Of a DNA stretch of 10,958 nucleotides, positions 1-5,768 are shown piece after piece. Origin of the DNA: CAZWHE01 sp964633825. Lineage in GTDB: Bacteria; Planctomycetota; B15-G4; CAYZWU01. Below the pieces are notes generated by a model. The model made no database searches and was not told the DNA's origin. It saw nothing but the letters and a program-made list of their open reading frames with translations. The stretch is from assembly GCA_964633825.1 (NCBI GenBank), contig CAZWHE010000137.1, positions 1 through 10,958 of the forward strand, given 5' to 3'. Both the position numbers and the translations under genes were made by a program. Positions within the stretch are counted from its first letter, which is position 1; every line of letters begins with the position of its first letter.

Positions 1-71
1 GGAAAGAGAACGTTAGCCAGGAAAACGTGTTCCCTCGGCTCGTGGTTGCCATCATCTCCGGCCCGTGTCAT
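1..71 (-). CDS. Possible start of a gene downstream of nadB, cut by the window edge
   Basis: On the minus strand an ATG at 71-69 opens a frame that stays open to the window edge, reading MTRAGDDGNHEPREHVFLA and onward for 23 codons. It begins 8 nt after the nadB stop codon, as expected for the next gene of an operon. The context before the ATG (ATTGAGAAAAG, then CGATGACA) closely resembles the initiation region of the B3/4 gene at 8135 (ATTGAGAAAAGATGACA), which weakly supports real initiation. A second ATG in another frame (MMATTSRGN) is also open to the edge. The product cannot be recognised from so few residues. Confidence 0.3.
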   Translation of the reverse strand, partial: MTRAGDDGNHEPREHVFLANVLF

Positions 72-79
72 CGCTTTTC

Positions 80-1732
80 TCAATCACTCTCTTGGCGTGT
101 ATAGAGGATGGATTTTTTCCACCAATGATCATCCCGCTCCGGAAAATCCTTCCTGAAGTGGACACCCCGGCTTTCGGTGCGTTCCAGGGCGCTGCCCGCA
201 ATCAGCCTGGACAGAAGGATCATATTGGACAGCTCCCATGCCGAAGGCCCTCCGAGATGGGCTTTCCAAACCAGTTGTGCCCAGATTTCCATCTGTTCCT
301 TCGCATCGCTCAAGCCGCCCCCGTTTCTCTCGATACCCACATTCCTGGCCATGAGAGCTCTCAATGAATTTCTGAGGTCCCAGATATCGAGGTTGTATTG
401 GGCTTTTTTCCGCTGCGGTCTTCTTGAACAAAGCTTGTCGGTTTTTTTAGGCGGAGTAGCCGATTTCGAGACAACCTCCTCGGAAGCCGCAAAACCGGAT
501 CGCCATCCGAAAACCAGACCTTCCAACAGCGAATTGCTTCCCAGCCTGTTGGCGCCGTGAAGCCCCGAAGATGTTACTTCACCGCTGGCATACAGACCGG
601 GCAGCGATGTCCTACCGTTCAGGTCCGTCCGGACGCCGCCGATCATATAGTGTGCGGCGGGTCGCACGGGGATGCTGTCTTTTGCAAAATCGATACCATA
701 ACGCAGGCAGACCTCATTGATTCCCGGAAACCTGTCCCGCAGGAAACTCGCCTGCATATGGGTCATATCGAGATAAACATTGGGATGAGAGACCATGAGC
801 ATCTGTTTCAATATCGAGCGGGATACGATATCGCGGGGCGCCAGCTCGGCAGAGGGGTGGTATTCGGACATGAACCGATATCCGTTCTTGTCTCTCAAAA
901 TCCCGCCTTCACCCCGCACCGTTTCAGAAATAAGTATTCTCGGAGCACCGGCCAAATAAAGAACTGTGGGATGAAACTGGAAAAATTCCATATCCCGAAC
1001 CTGAGCACCGGCTCGAAATGCCATGGCCACACCATCGCCCGTGGCCACATCGGGGTTTGTGGATTCCCGGTAGATCTGCCCGGCTCCGCCCGATGTGAGA
1101 ATCGTGTTGGAAGCCAGGATTACGCAAAATCCTTTGTCGCGATCACAGCCTAAAACACCGATACATCGTCCTTCCTTCTCGATCAGATCGAGAGCAAAGA
1201 AGCGTTCCCGAATGGTGACATTTTTTAAAGACCGTGTTTTTTCAATCAGGACACGTTGGATTTCCATCCCTGTCGAATCACGGGTATGGACGACTCTCGG
1301 CGCAGAATGCCCCCCCTCCTTGGAAAGAGCAAGATCACCGTTTTTGCGATCGAACTCACCTCCCATTTCAATAAGACGCCTAATCGCTGCCGGCCCCTCG
1401 CCCACTACAATCTTGACGACTTCCTCATCACAATGCCCATCACCAACACGTAAAGTATCTTCAATATGTAGATCCGATGAGTCCGACGAATGAAGCGCGG
1501 CTGCAACACCGCCTTGTGCATAAAATGAGTTCGATTCTTCGAGAGAATCTTTAGTGATGAGGAAGGTTTTCAATCCCTGCTGGGCGGCAATAATGGCCGT
1601 TGTCAGGCCGGATATTCCTCCCCCGATTACGACAATGTCGCAATATTTTTTTTTAAATGCTATTTCACCGGGATCGAGAAGATACCTGGGGGTCCAGAGC
1701 TGTCGCTCATTCATAATTATCTTGTTATTCAT
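80..1732 (-). CDS. nadB: L-aspartate oxidase (NadB)
   Basis: A 550-residue FAD-dependent enzyme that oxidises L-aspartate to iminoaspartate, the first step of de novo NAD synthesis; quinolinate synthase NadA uses the product. The N-terminal dinucleotide-binding fold has GGGISG at 37-42, and SFYAQGGVAAA follows at 69-79. E139 of EGGHS matches the aspartate-selective glutamate of E. coli NadB. H254 (FQFHPT), R300 (ELAPRDIVSR), H361 (HYMIGG) and R396 (HGANRLGSNSLLE) each lie at E. coli H244, R290, H351 and R386 plus ten, so the active site is complete. Residues from about 420 form the helical C-terminal domain of the succinate dehydrogenase/fumarate reductase flavoprotein family. Length is normal (E. 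coli 540). A second ATG at 1714 is possible, but neither start has a strong ribosome site. No nadA or nadC is in view; the gene is divergent from the mini-ORF and lexA. Confidence 0.95.
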   Translation of the reverse strand: MNNKIIMNERQLWTPRYLLDPGEIAFKKKYCDIVVIGGGISGLTTAIIAAQQGLKTFLITKDSLEESNSFYAQGGVAAALHSSDSSDLHIEDTLRVGDGHCDEEVVKIVVGEGPAAIRRLIEMGGEFDRKNGDLALSKEGGHSAPRVVHTRDSTGMEIQRVLIEKTRSLKNVTIRERFFALDLIEKEGRCIGVLGCDRDKGFCVILASNTILTSGGAGQIYRESTNPDVATGDGVAMAFRAGAQVRDMEFFQFHPTVLYLAGAPRILISETVRGEGGILRDKNGYRFMSEYHPSAELAPRDIVSRSILKQMLMVSHPNVYLDMTHMQASFLRDRFPGINEVCLRYGIDFAKDSIPVRPAAHYMIGGVRTDLNGRTSLPGLYASGEVTSSGLHGANRLGSNSLLEGLVFGWRSGFAASEEVVSKSATPPKKTDKLCSRRPQRKKAQYNLDIWDLRNSLRALMARNVGIERNGGGLSDAKEQMEIWAQLVWKAHLGGPSAWELSNMILLSRLIAGSALERTESRGVHFRKDFPERDDHWWKKSILYTRQESD

Positions 1733-1913
1733 ATAGTTACAACCACACCCCTGATTAACCTTACATCAATTCATTCTTTTTTCAAGAAGTTATACCGACT
1801 TTCTTTTGAAAAAGTCTTTTGTGTTAGGTTTATTTTAGGATATAGTTTGTTAGGAACCTGTAAGGGTTTTCGTTGACAACAAATTATAGTCAATAGATGA
1901 TAGAGGTGTTTCA
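1733..1913. promoter_or_regulatory. AT-rich divergent control region between nadB and mini-ORF/lexA
   Basis: This spacer is visibly more AT-rich than its neighbours. On the plus strand TTGACA (1873-1878) is followed 17 nt later by GATGAT (1896-1901), a 4/6 match to a -10 box. That start would fall near 1908, almost on the mini-ORF ribosome site, so it would suit lexA better than the mini-ORF. A TATAGT box (1885-1890) gives a better leader for the mini-ORF but has no good -35. TTGAAA (1805-1810) with TTTATT (1828-1833) is a third option. TTAGG occurs three times (1824, 1835, 1850). No convincing nadB promoter could be chosen on the minus strand. Confidence 0.45.
1873..1893. promoter_or_regulatory. 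Inverted repeat TTGAC-N11-GTCAA, candidate operator
   Basis: The two 5-bp arms are exact inverted copies separated by 11 nt, giving a centre-to-centre spacing near 16 bp, as for a dimeric regulator contacting one DNA face. The element covers the candidate -35 TTGACA and the TATAGT box upstream of the mini-ORF and lexA, so a bound protein would block transcription. LexA usually represses its own gene, and its box differs between phyla, so LexA is the natural candidate. The motif is not one of the classical boxes I know, and no second copy of this exact form was noticed by eye in the window. Confidence 0.35.
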
Positions 1914-1994
1914 ATGACTCTCAAATCTGTTAAAAATGAAGCTGGTGGTTTTGCATTTTTGATCATCGTTCTTCTCATTCTCCTTTATATCTGA
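1914..1994 (+). CDS. Putative 26-residue single-helix membrane peptide upstream of lexA
   Basis: The frame ATG (1914) to TGA (1992-1994) encodes 26 residues. A GAGGTG ribosome site at 1903-1908, fully complementary to the 16S tail, sits 5 nt before the ATG. The peptide has a short polar head (MTLKSVKNEAGG) and then FAFLIIVLLILLYI to the end, enough for one membrane span with the lysines on the cytoplasmic side. It ends 63 nt before the lexA start on the same strand and may share its transcript. Alternatives are a TisB-like SOS-linked hydrophobic peptide, a remnant of a type IV pilin-like N-terminus (the KNEAGGF context faintly recalls one), or a chance frame. It is too short to assign to a family. 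Confidence 0.45.
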   Translation: MTLKSVKNEAGGFAFLIIVLLILLYI

Positions 1995-2043
1995 CAACAT
2001 TCCCGACAGCTTGACAGGGAGAAAGAGACCGGCAATTCGGCAT

Positions 2044-2048
2044 AGGAG
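2044..2048 (+). promoter_or_regulatory. Ribosome binding site AGGAG that fixes the lexA start
   Basis: AGGAG lies 9 nt before the TTG at 2058, which is in frame with the complete LexA winged-helix domain. No in-frame ATG lies close enough to compete, so the gene starts with TTG. Confidence 0.75.
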
Positions 2049-2057
2049 ATTGACTCC

Positions 2058-2657
2058 TTGTATTTCACTGAAAAGCAGCTTCATATCCTCAACTTCATTA
2101 AAGATTTTATTGAAGAAAAGGGGATCTCACCCACTCTCGAAGAAATAGCCCGGTATTTCAAAGTCAGCAAGATCACTGTTTATGAACACATCAATGCATT
2201 AGAAAAGAAGGGAGCACTCCGCAAATCCAAAAACAAGGCTCGATCCATAGAATTAATCACTCGGGAAGAGAGAGAGGCTTCTTCCCGTTTTCGCGTTCCG
2301 ATTTTGGGCACAATCGCGGCCGGTCAGCCGATAGAAGCCATCGAAGCACCGGAGCACATCGATGTCGGTGAAATTTTCCCTGATAACCGCCAATGTTATC
2401 TCTTGAGGGTTCGAGGCGACTCGATGATCGAGGATCAGATCAAGGACAGCGATCTGGTCCTCGTCGAACGCCGTACACAGCCCGAGAACGGCGAGATCGT
2501 CGTAGCCATCATCAACGACAATGAAGCCACTCTCAAGCGCTATTTCCATGAAGGGAACAGGATTCGCCTTCAGCCGGCCAATTCTTCAATAAGCCCGATA
2601 TTTACCGAGAATATCGAAATCAGGGGAGTCGTCATCGGTGTCCTTCGCAGGTTCTAG
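2058..2657 (+). CDS. lexA: LexA SOS-response repressor
   Basis: A 199-residue transcriptional repressor and self-cleaving serine protease of the SOS DNA-damage response. Residues 1-66 form the winged helix-turn-helix (ISPTLEEIARYF, then VSKITVYEHINALEKKG as recognition region), followed by a short linker and the S24-type peptidase domain. The scissile bond is A88-G89 (TIAAGQP), the nucleophile is S122 (RGDSM) and the general base is K160 (EATLKRYF). These match E. coli A84-G85, S119 and K156, so RecA-stimulated autocleavage should be intact. Length is close to E. coli (202). The start is TTG with a good ribosome site. The gene stands alone apart from the upstream mini-ORF; no recA, imuB or dinB is in view. 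Control is probably autorepression through a site in 1873-1893, which is inferred. Confidence 0.95.
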   Translation: MYFTEKQLHILNFIKDFIEEKGISPTLEEIARYFKVSKITVYEHINALEKKGALRKSKNKARSIELITREEREASSRFRVPILGTIAAGQPIEAIEAPEHIDVGEIFPDNRQCYLLRVRGDSMIEDQIKDSDLVLVERRTQPENGEIVVAIINDNEATLKRYFHEGNRIRLQPANSSISPIFTENIEIRGVVIGVLRRF

Positions 2658-2732
2658 CTTCAAAATATCATAAATTTCCGAGCTGATATCTTGACGCTTT
2701 AAGGCCGATCTCTCCTGCGTCTTTTTTCCTTC

Positions 2733-2760
2733 TTGAGTCAATGATCCCTCCGCGTACAAT
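2733..2760 (+). promoter_or_regulatory. Candidate sigma70-type promoter ahead of repeat array and tRNA-Pro
   Basis: TTGAGT (2733-2738) and TACAAT (2755-2760) are separated by 16 nt; the -10 matches 5/6. Transcription would start near 2767 and run through the hairpin repeats and the unsequenced gap into tRNA-Pro at 2973. It is the best promoter found between lexA and the tRNA, but a promoter inside the gap cannot be excluded. Confidence 0.45.
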
Positions 2761-2773
2761 CACACGAGGATTT

Positions 2774-2862
2774 ACCGCGCGATTTGCGGCAAGGTGCCGC
2801 ACGATTGGCGGCAAGGTGCCGCACGATTGGCGGCAAGGTGCCGCACGATTGGCGGCAAGGTG
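2774..2862. repeat. 22-bp hairpin-forming tandem repeat array, interrupted by the gap
   Basis: One diverged 22-bp copy (2774-2795, three mismatches) is followed by three identical copies at 2796-2817, 2818-2839 and 2840-2861, and the sequence enters the N run at the next base. The array contains TGCCGC and GCGGCA arms that can pair in two registers: around the 7-nt loop ACGATTG (for example 2795-2813) or around the 3-nt loop AGG between units. There are no unique spacers, so it is not a CRISPR. The unit is not a multiple of 3, and all plus frames are open through it only because the unit lacks stops. True copy number is unknown because the gap begins inside the array. Confidence 0.9.
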
Positions 2863-2962
2863 NNNNNNNNNNNNNNNNNNNNNNNNNNNNNNNNNNNNNN
2901 NNNNNNNNNNNNNNNNNNNNNNNNNNNNNNNNNNNNNNNNNNNNNNNNNNNNNNNNNNNNNN
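2863..2962. other. Assembly gap of 100 Ns
   Basis: Exactly 100 undetermined bases, the usual placeholder for a scaffold join of unknown length. It begins immediately after a repeat unit and ends 10 nt before tRNA-Pro. The first bases after it (CCGCGC) match the start of the diverged repeat copy, so the array may continue through the gap. Translated frames crossing it have no meaning. Confidence 0.97.
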
Positions 2963-2972
2963 CCGCGCAAAA

Positions 2973-3050
2973 CGGGGCGTAGCTCAGTTTGGCTAGAGCG
3001 CCAGCTTTGGGAGCTGGAAGTCGCAGGTTCAAATCCTGTCGCCCCGACCA
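2973..3050 (+). tRNA. tRNA-Pro (anticodon TGG)
   Basis: A complete cloverleaf. The acceptor stem CGGGGCG (2973-2979) pairs with CGCCCCG (3040-3046). The D arm is GCTC/GAGC. The anticodon stem CCAGC (3001-3005) pairs with GCTGG (3013-3017) around the loop TTTGGGA, giving anticodon TGG at 3008-3010. The T arm has GCAGG, TTCAAAT and CCTGT. The discriminator is A3047 and CCA is encoded at 3048-3050. The C1-G72 first pair is typical of bacterial tRNA-Pro. It lies just beyond the assembly gap, and the next gene is on the opposite strand. Confidence 0.97.
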
Positions 3051-3110
3051 CCATTTTCACTCTTCGCGGATCAGAGACACCACTGCGCGATTACGGTTAT
3101 ATGAGGCATG

Positions 3111-3155
3111 AATCCGGCTGCCGGTCAGATTCTTACAATGACAAGCAGCCGGATT
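3111..3155. terminator. Long stem-loop between tRNA-Pro and the convergent GTPase gene
   Basis: The 11-nt arm AATCCGGCTGC (3111-3121) is perfectly complementary to GCAGCCGGATT (3145-3155) around a 23-nt loop. It lies 60 nt after the tRNA and 9 nt beyond the stop codon of the convergent gene, where a shared terminator is expected. The plus side is followed by ATTTGTT and the minus side has no T-run, so it is a weak classical terminator. It may instead stabilise 3' ends. Confidence 0.5.
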
Positions 3156-3164
3156 ATTTGTTGG

Positions 3165-4472
3165 CTACAGAATCTTTTCGATCATCGACTTGAGAACGGG
3201 CTCCCGCTCCGCCAGCTCATAGGTCACGCGCACTGACGGCTTGTCGATCTTGATCACTCTTGCCAGATCGATGGGTGTGCCGATCACAACGAGATCGCAT
3301 TCGCAGCGGCGTATGGTCTCTTCGAGGTCGGCGCACTGCTGGTCGCCGTACCCCATGGCTGGCAGCAAGGTTCCGATGTCGGAATATTTTTCGAATGTAT
3401 CCGCGATCGTTCCGACCACCCATGGGCGTGGATCAACGAGCTCCGCGGCGCCATGAGTTTGTGCAGCGACCGTACCGGCGCCGATCTTCATGCCGCCGTG
3501 AGTCAGCGTGGGACCATCCTCGACAACGAGAACCCGTTTCCCCTTGATCGCGTCCGGATCCGCCACGGTAATAGGCGAGTCGGCTTTGACGACAACCGCA
3601 TCGGGGTTGACCTTTCGGAGGTTTTCGAGGACCGTGTCGACGTCTTCGTCTTTCGCCTGGTCCATTTTGTTGATGACAACTGCATCGGCCATCCGGAAAT
3701 TGACATCTCCCGGAAAGTACGACGTCTCGTGCCCCGGCCGGAGAGGATCGGCCAGGGTCACAAAGAGATCGGGCTTGTAAAAGGGTGTATCGTTATTCCC
3801 GCCGTCCCAGAGAATGACATCCGCTTCCTTTTCCGCCTGTTCCAGGATAGCGCCGTAATCCACCCCGGCATAGACGACGAAACCGCTTTTAATGTGAGGT
3901 TCGTATTCTTCGATCTCCTCGATGGTGCATTTGTGCTTTTTAAGATCCTCGATCGTTGCAAACCTCTGAACGGCCTGTTCTGACAGGTTTCCGTATGGCA
4001 TGGGGTGTCTGATGGCGACCCCCTTCTTTCCGAGCTCGTTCAGGATCCGCATGATGTAGCGCGTCGTCTGACTCTTGCCGCAGCCTGTGCGGACGGCGCA
4101 GACGGCAATCACGGGTTTTTTGGACGGAACCAGCGTCGGTTCCACATCAAAGGTCTTGAAATCGGCGCCGGCATCTCTCACGATCTTTTCACGTTGTGCA
4201 ACATAATCGAAGGAAACATCGCTGTAGGCGAATATCACTTCATCGACTTTTTTATCACGAATGATCTCAGTCAGTTCCTCTTCAGGCCTGATGGGAATTC
4301 CATCAGGATAAAGCTTCCCGGCCAGATCCGCGGGATAAACTCTGTTCTCAATGTATGGGATTTGTGTGGCCGTGAACGCCATGACTTCGATTTCGGGATC
4401 ATCCCTGTAGGTTGTGTTAAAAACGTGAAAGTCCTTTCCAGCCGCTCCCATAATCAATAGTTTCTTCGACAT
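3165..4472 (-). CDS. Cyclic 2,3-diphosphoglycerate synthetase-family GTP-binding protein
   Basis: A 435-residue soluble P-loop protein resembling the cyclic 2,3-diphosphoglycerate synthetase family (COG2403-like). In methanogens such enzymes make the cyclic osmolyte; the role of bacterial members is not established. The N-terminal 110 residues look like a Rossmann-type domain (KLLIMGAAGKDFHVFN at 4-19). The P-loop RTGCGKSQTTR is at 128-138 with K133 and S134. WDGGNNDTPF (222-231) looks like a Walker B or substrate loop. NKMD (268-271) fits the guanine-specificity motif NKxD, so GTP is the likely nucleotide. SRP/MinD-like NTPase features run to about 330, followed by a C-terminal domain with VIGTPIDLARVI (about 396-407). 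The ATG at 4472 follows an AAGGACAGG ribosome site. It is a single-gene unit with its own promoter and long leader. No glycolytic or osmolyte gene is adjacent, so the substrate is open. Confidence 0.8.
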   Translation of the reverse strand: MSKKLLIMGAAGKDFHVFNTTYRDDPEIEVMAFTATQIPYIENRVYPADLAGKLYPDGIPIRPEEELTEIIRDKKVDEVIFAYSDVSFDYVAQREKIVRDAGADFKTFDVEPTLVPSKKPVIAVCAVRTGCGKSQTTRYIMRILNELGKKGVAIRHPMPYGNLSEQAVQRFATIEDLKKHKCTIEEIEEYEPHIKSGFVVYAGVDYGAILEQAEKEADVILWDGGNNDTPFYKPDLFVTLADPLRPGHETSYFPGDVNFRMADAVVINKMDQAKDEDVDTVLENLRKVNPDAVVVKADSPITVADPDAIKGKRVLVVEDGPTLTHGGMKIGAGTVAAQTHGAAELVDPRPWVVGTIADTFEKYSDIGTLLPAMGYGDQQCADLEETIRRCECDLVVIGTPIDLARVIKIDKPSVRVTYELAEREPVLKSMIEKIL

Positions 4473-4507
4473 AACACCTGTCCTTCAATGAAATTGGAGT
4501 TTAAGAA

Positions 4508-4574
4508 GGTTCATTCCAGCCCGGTGGGGAGAAACCGACCGAGCGCGGGAACCTGTAGGACCGCTGAACCCCAC
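4508..4574 (-). promoter_or_regulatory. Possible structured 5' leader with competing stems
   Basis: Two perfect 6-bp inverted repeats overlap: GGTTCA (4508-4513) with TGAACC (4565-4570), and GTGGGG (4524-4529) with CCCCAC (4569-4574). They share bases 4569-4570, so the stems cannot both form in full. Together they span most of the untranslated leader of the GTPase gene on the minus strand. I could not match it to a known riboswitch or structured RNA. The arrangement could be a switch or chance. Confidence 0.25.
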
Positions 4575-4602
4575 AGTTTACACGGCTTGCCCCCTATTTC
4601 AA
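4575..4602 (-). promoter_or_regulatory. Candidate promoter for the GTPase gene
   Basis: On the minus strand TTGAAA (4602-4597, 5/6) and TAAACT (4580-4575, 4/6) are separated by 16 nt. The inferred start near 4568 gives a leader of about 95 nt before the ATG at 4472. Confidence 0.4.
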
Positions 4603-4684
4603 TGCGAAAGGACTCAGGAGATGATTCTTTATGAATCAGCCTCCGCTTCATGCCGGAAATTATTAACTATTGAAGTATTATCCC

Positions 4685-5719
4685 ATGACGATGAAAATCG
4701 CGGCGATGAAAATCGCAACGATGAAAATCGCTTCGCTTGCCGCCAGAACCGATCATGCGTCTGTCCGTTACCGCATTCTCCATTTCATTCCCTATCTGGC
4801 GGAAGAAGGAATCAGCATCGATCCCTACGAGATTCCGTCCTCCTTTTCAAAACGCCTGAAGCTGTTCAAAAAACTTCGCGCATATGACCTCGTTGTTCTG
4901 CAGAGGAAACTCTTCAATGCCGTGAACTTTTCGATGTTGAGAAAGCATTCCCGAAGACTGGTCTATGATGTGGACGACGCCCTCTTCCTCAAGGACTCAC
5001 GGGATGGCGGACGTCCCTCGCTGACCCGTAAGATCCGCTTCAAAAGAACGGTGAGCAGGGCCGATTTTGTAATCGCCGGCAACTCTTTCATCCTGGCCGA
5101 GGTGGAGAAGCACAACAGCCGTTGCGCCGAGCTGCCAACAGTCGTCGATCTGTCCATGTACCCCGTCACGAAAAACCACGGATCCGGTAAAGAGCTGACA
5201 GCCGTTTGGATCGGCGGACGTTCCACTCTTTTTTACCTGCAAGCTCTCATTCCCTGGCTCGAACCGCTTGCCGCCGCCATCCCGGGCTTCGGCCTGACCG
5301 TCATTTCGGATGTTTTCCCTGAATCGGATGATCTTCCCATTACAAAGGTTCCGTGGTCGGTTGAGACCGAGGTGAAAGCCCTGCTCTCAGCCGATGTCGG
5401 GATGATGCCGCTTTTTGACGACGGCTGGACCAGAGGAAAGTGCGGCCTGAAACTGATTCAGTACGGCGCCGCCGGGCTTCCCTCCCTCTTCTCGCCTGTA
5501 GGCGTGAATCCCACAATTGTCCTTAACGGTGTCACCGGATTCGGCGCTGCAAAGCCCGAAGAATGGCGGGAATCACTCGTAAAACTCTCGGAAGACGGCA
5601 ACCTGAGAGTCGAAATGGGAAGAGAAGCCAGAAAGAGAATTGAATCTCATTATTCTCTGGAAACAACGATCCCGCGGCTGGTCGGTGTTTTGCGATCAGC
5701 CTCTGGGACATCGATGTGA
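4685..5719 (+). CDS. GT-B fold glycosyltransferase (GT4-like)
   Basis: A protein of about 344 residues with the shape of a cytoplasmic family-4-type glycosyltransferase, transferring a sugar from a nucleotide donor to an unknown acceptor. The N-terminal acceptor half has VRYRILHFIPYL (about 27-38), LQRKLF and YDVDDALF (94-101), a combination seen in this group. The C-terminal donor half has KCGLKLIQYGAAGLP (252-266) and SPVGVN (270-275), then a peptide matching the usual end-of-donor-domain pattern (KPEEWRESLVKL). No signal peptide or membrane helix is visible. The start is uncertain: in-frame TTG 4670 and ATG at 4685, 4691, 4706 and 4721 are all possible. I chose 4685 because a weak GAAG lies 9 nt upstream, but MKIASLAAR from 4721 looks most like a family N-terminus. 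No other glycan gene is nearby, so the product is unknown. Confidence 0.82.
   Translation: MTMKIAAMKIATMKIASLAARTDHASVRYRILHFIPYLAEEGISIDPYEIPSSFSKRLKLFKKLRAYDLVVLQRKLFNAVNFSMLRKHSRRLVYDVDDALFLKDSRDGGRPSLTRKIRFKRTVSRADFVIAGNSFILAEVEKHNSRCAELPTVVDLSMYPVTKNHGSGKELTAVWIGGRSTLFYLQALIPWLEPLAAAIPGFGLTVISDVFPESDDLPITKVPWSVETEVKALLSADVGMMPLFDDGWTRGKCGLKLIQYGAAGLPSLFSPVGVNPTIVLNGVTGFGAAKPEEWRESLVKLSEDGNLRVEMGREARKRIESHYSLETTIPRLVGVLRSASGTSM
4691..4735 (+). repeat. Three in-frame 15-bp copies of a start-codon repeat
   Basis: Copies at 4691-4705, 4706-4720 and 4721-4735 share the first 11 bases (ATGAAAATCGC) and differ only in positions 12-14. They encode MKIAA, MKIAT and MKIAS, each beginning with an ATG. 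The unit is a multiple of three, so changes in copy number keep the frame but move the start relative to any ribosome site. Confidence 0.9.
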
Positions 5720-5768
5720 AGCTGTAGCCAAATTCATCTGACGGACAAGGCCGTCTCCGAAGCCCGGA

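Noticed and set aside
557..1153. 198-codon plus-strand frame inside nadB
   Set aside because: It is antisense to a gene with a complete NadB active site, has no ribosome site and shows no recognisable domain.
1824..1854. Three TTAGG copies as a regulatory repeat
   Set aside because: Spacing is irregular (11 and 15 bp), the motif is short and the region is AT-rich, so chance is the simplest reading.
1914..1994. Genuine type IV pilin or pseudopilin gene
   Set aside because: Only the GF-type context is similar; the +5 glutamate and the whole globular part are missing, and no pilus genes are near.
2011..2039. Promoter directly before lexA using TTGACA at 2011
   Set aside because: The sequence 17 nt downstream (AATTCG) does not resemble a -10 box.
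2774..2862. CRISPR array
   Set aside because: Copies are contiguous with no unique spacers, the unit is only 22 bp, and no cas gene is present.
2668..3193. Several open frames on both strands across the repeats and gap
   Set aside because: They exist because the 22-bp unit lacks stops and because Ns translate as unknown residues; they also read through tRNA-Pro.
4508..4574. Known riboswitch, SRP RNA, 6S RNA or RNase P RNA
   Set aside because: None of the conserved core motifs of these RNAs could be found on either strand.
4621..4887. 88-codon frame overlapping the glycosyltransferase start
   Set aside because: It runs in a different frame across the conserved N-terminus of the glycosyltransferase, and AGGAG touches its ATG too closely. 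A nested 11-codon frame at 4631 (MNQPPLHAGNY) is also possible but unsupported.
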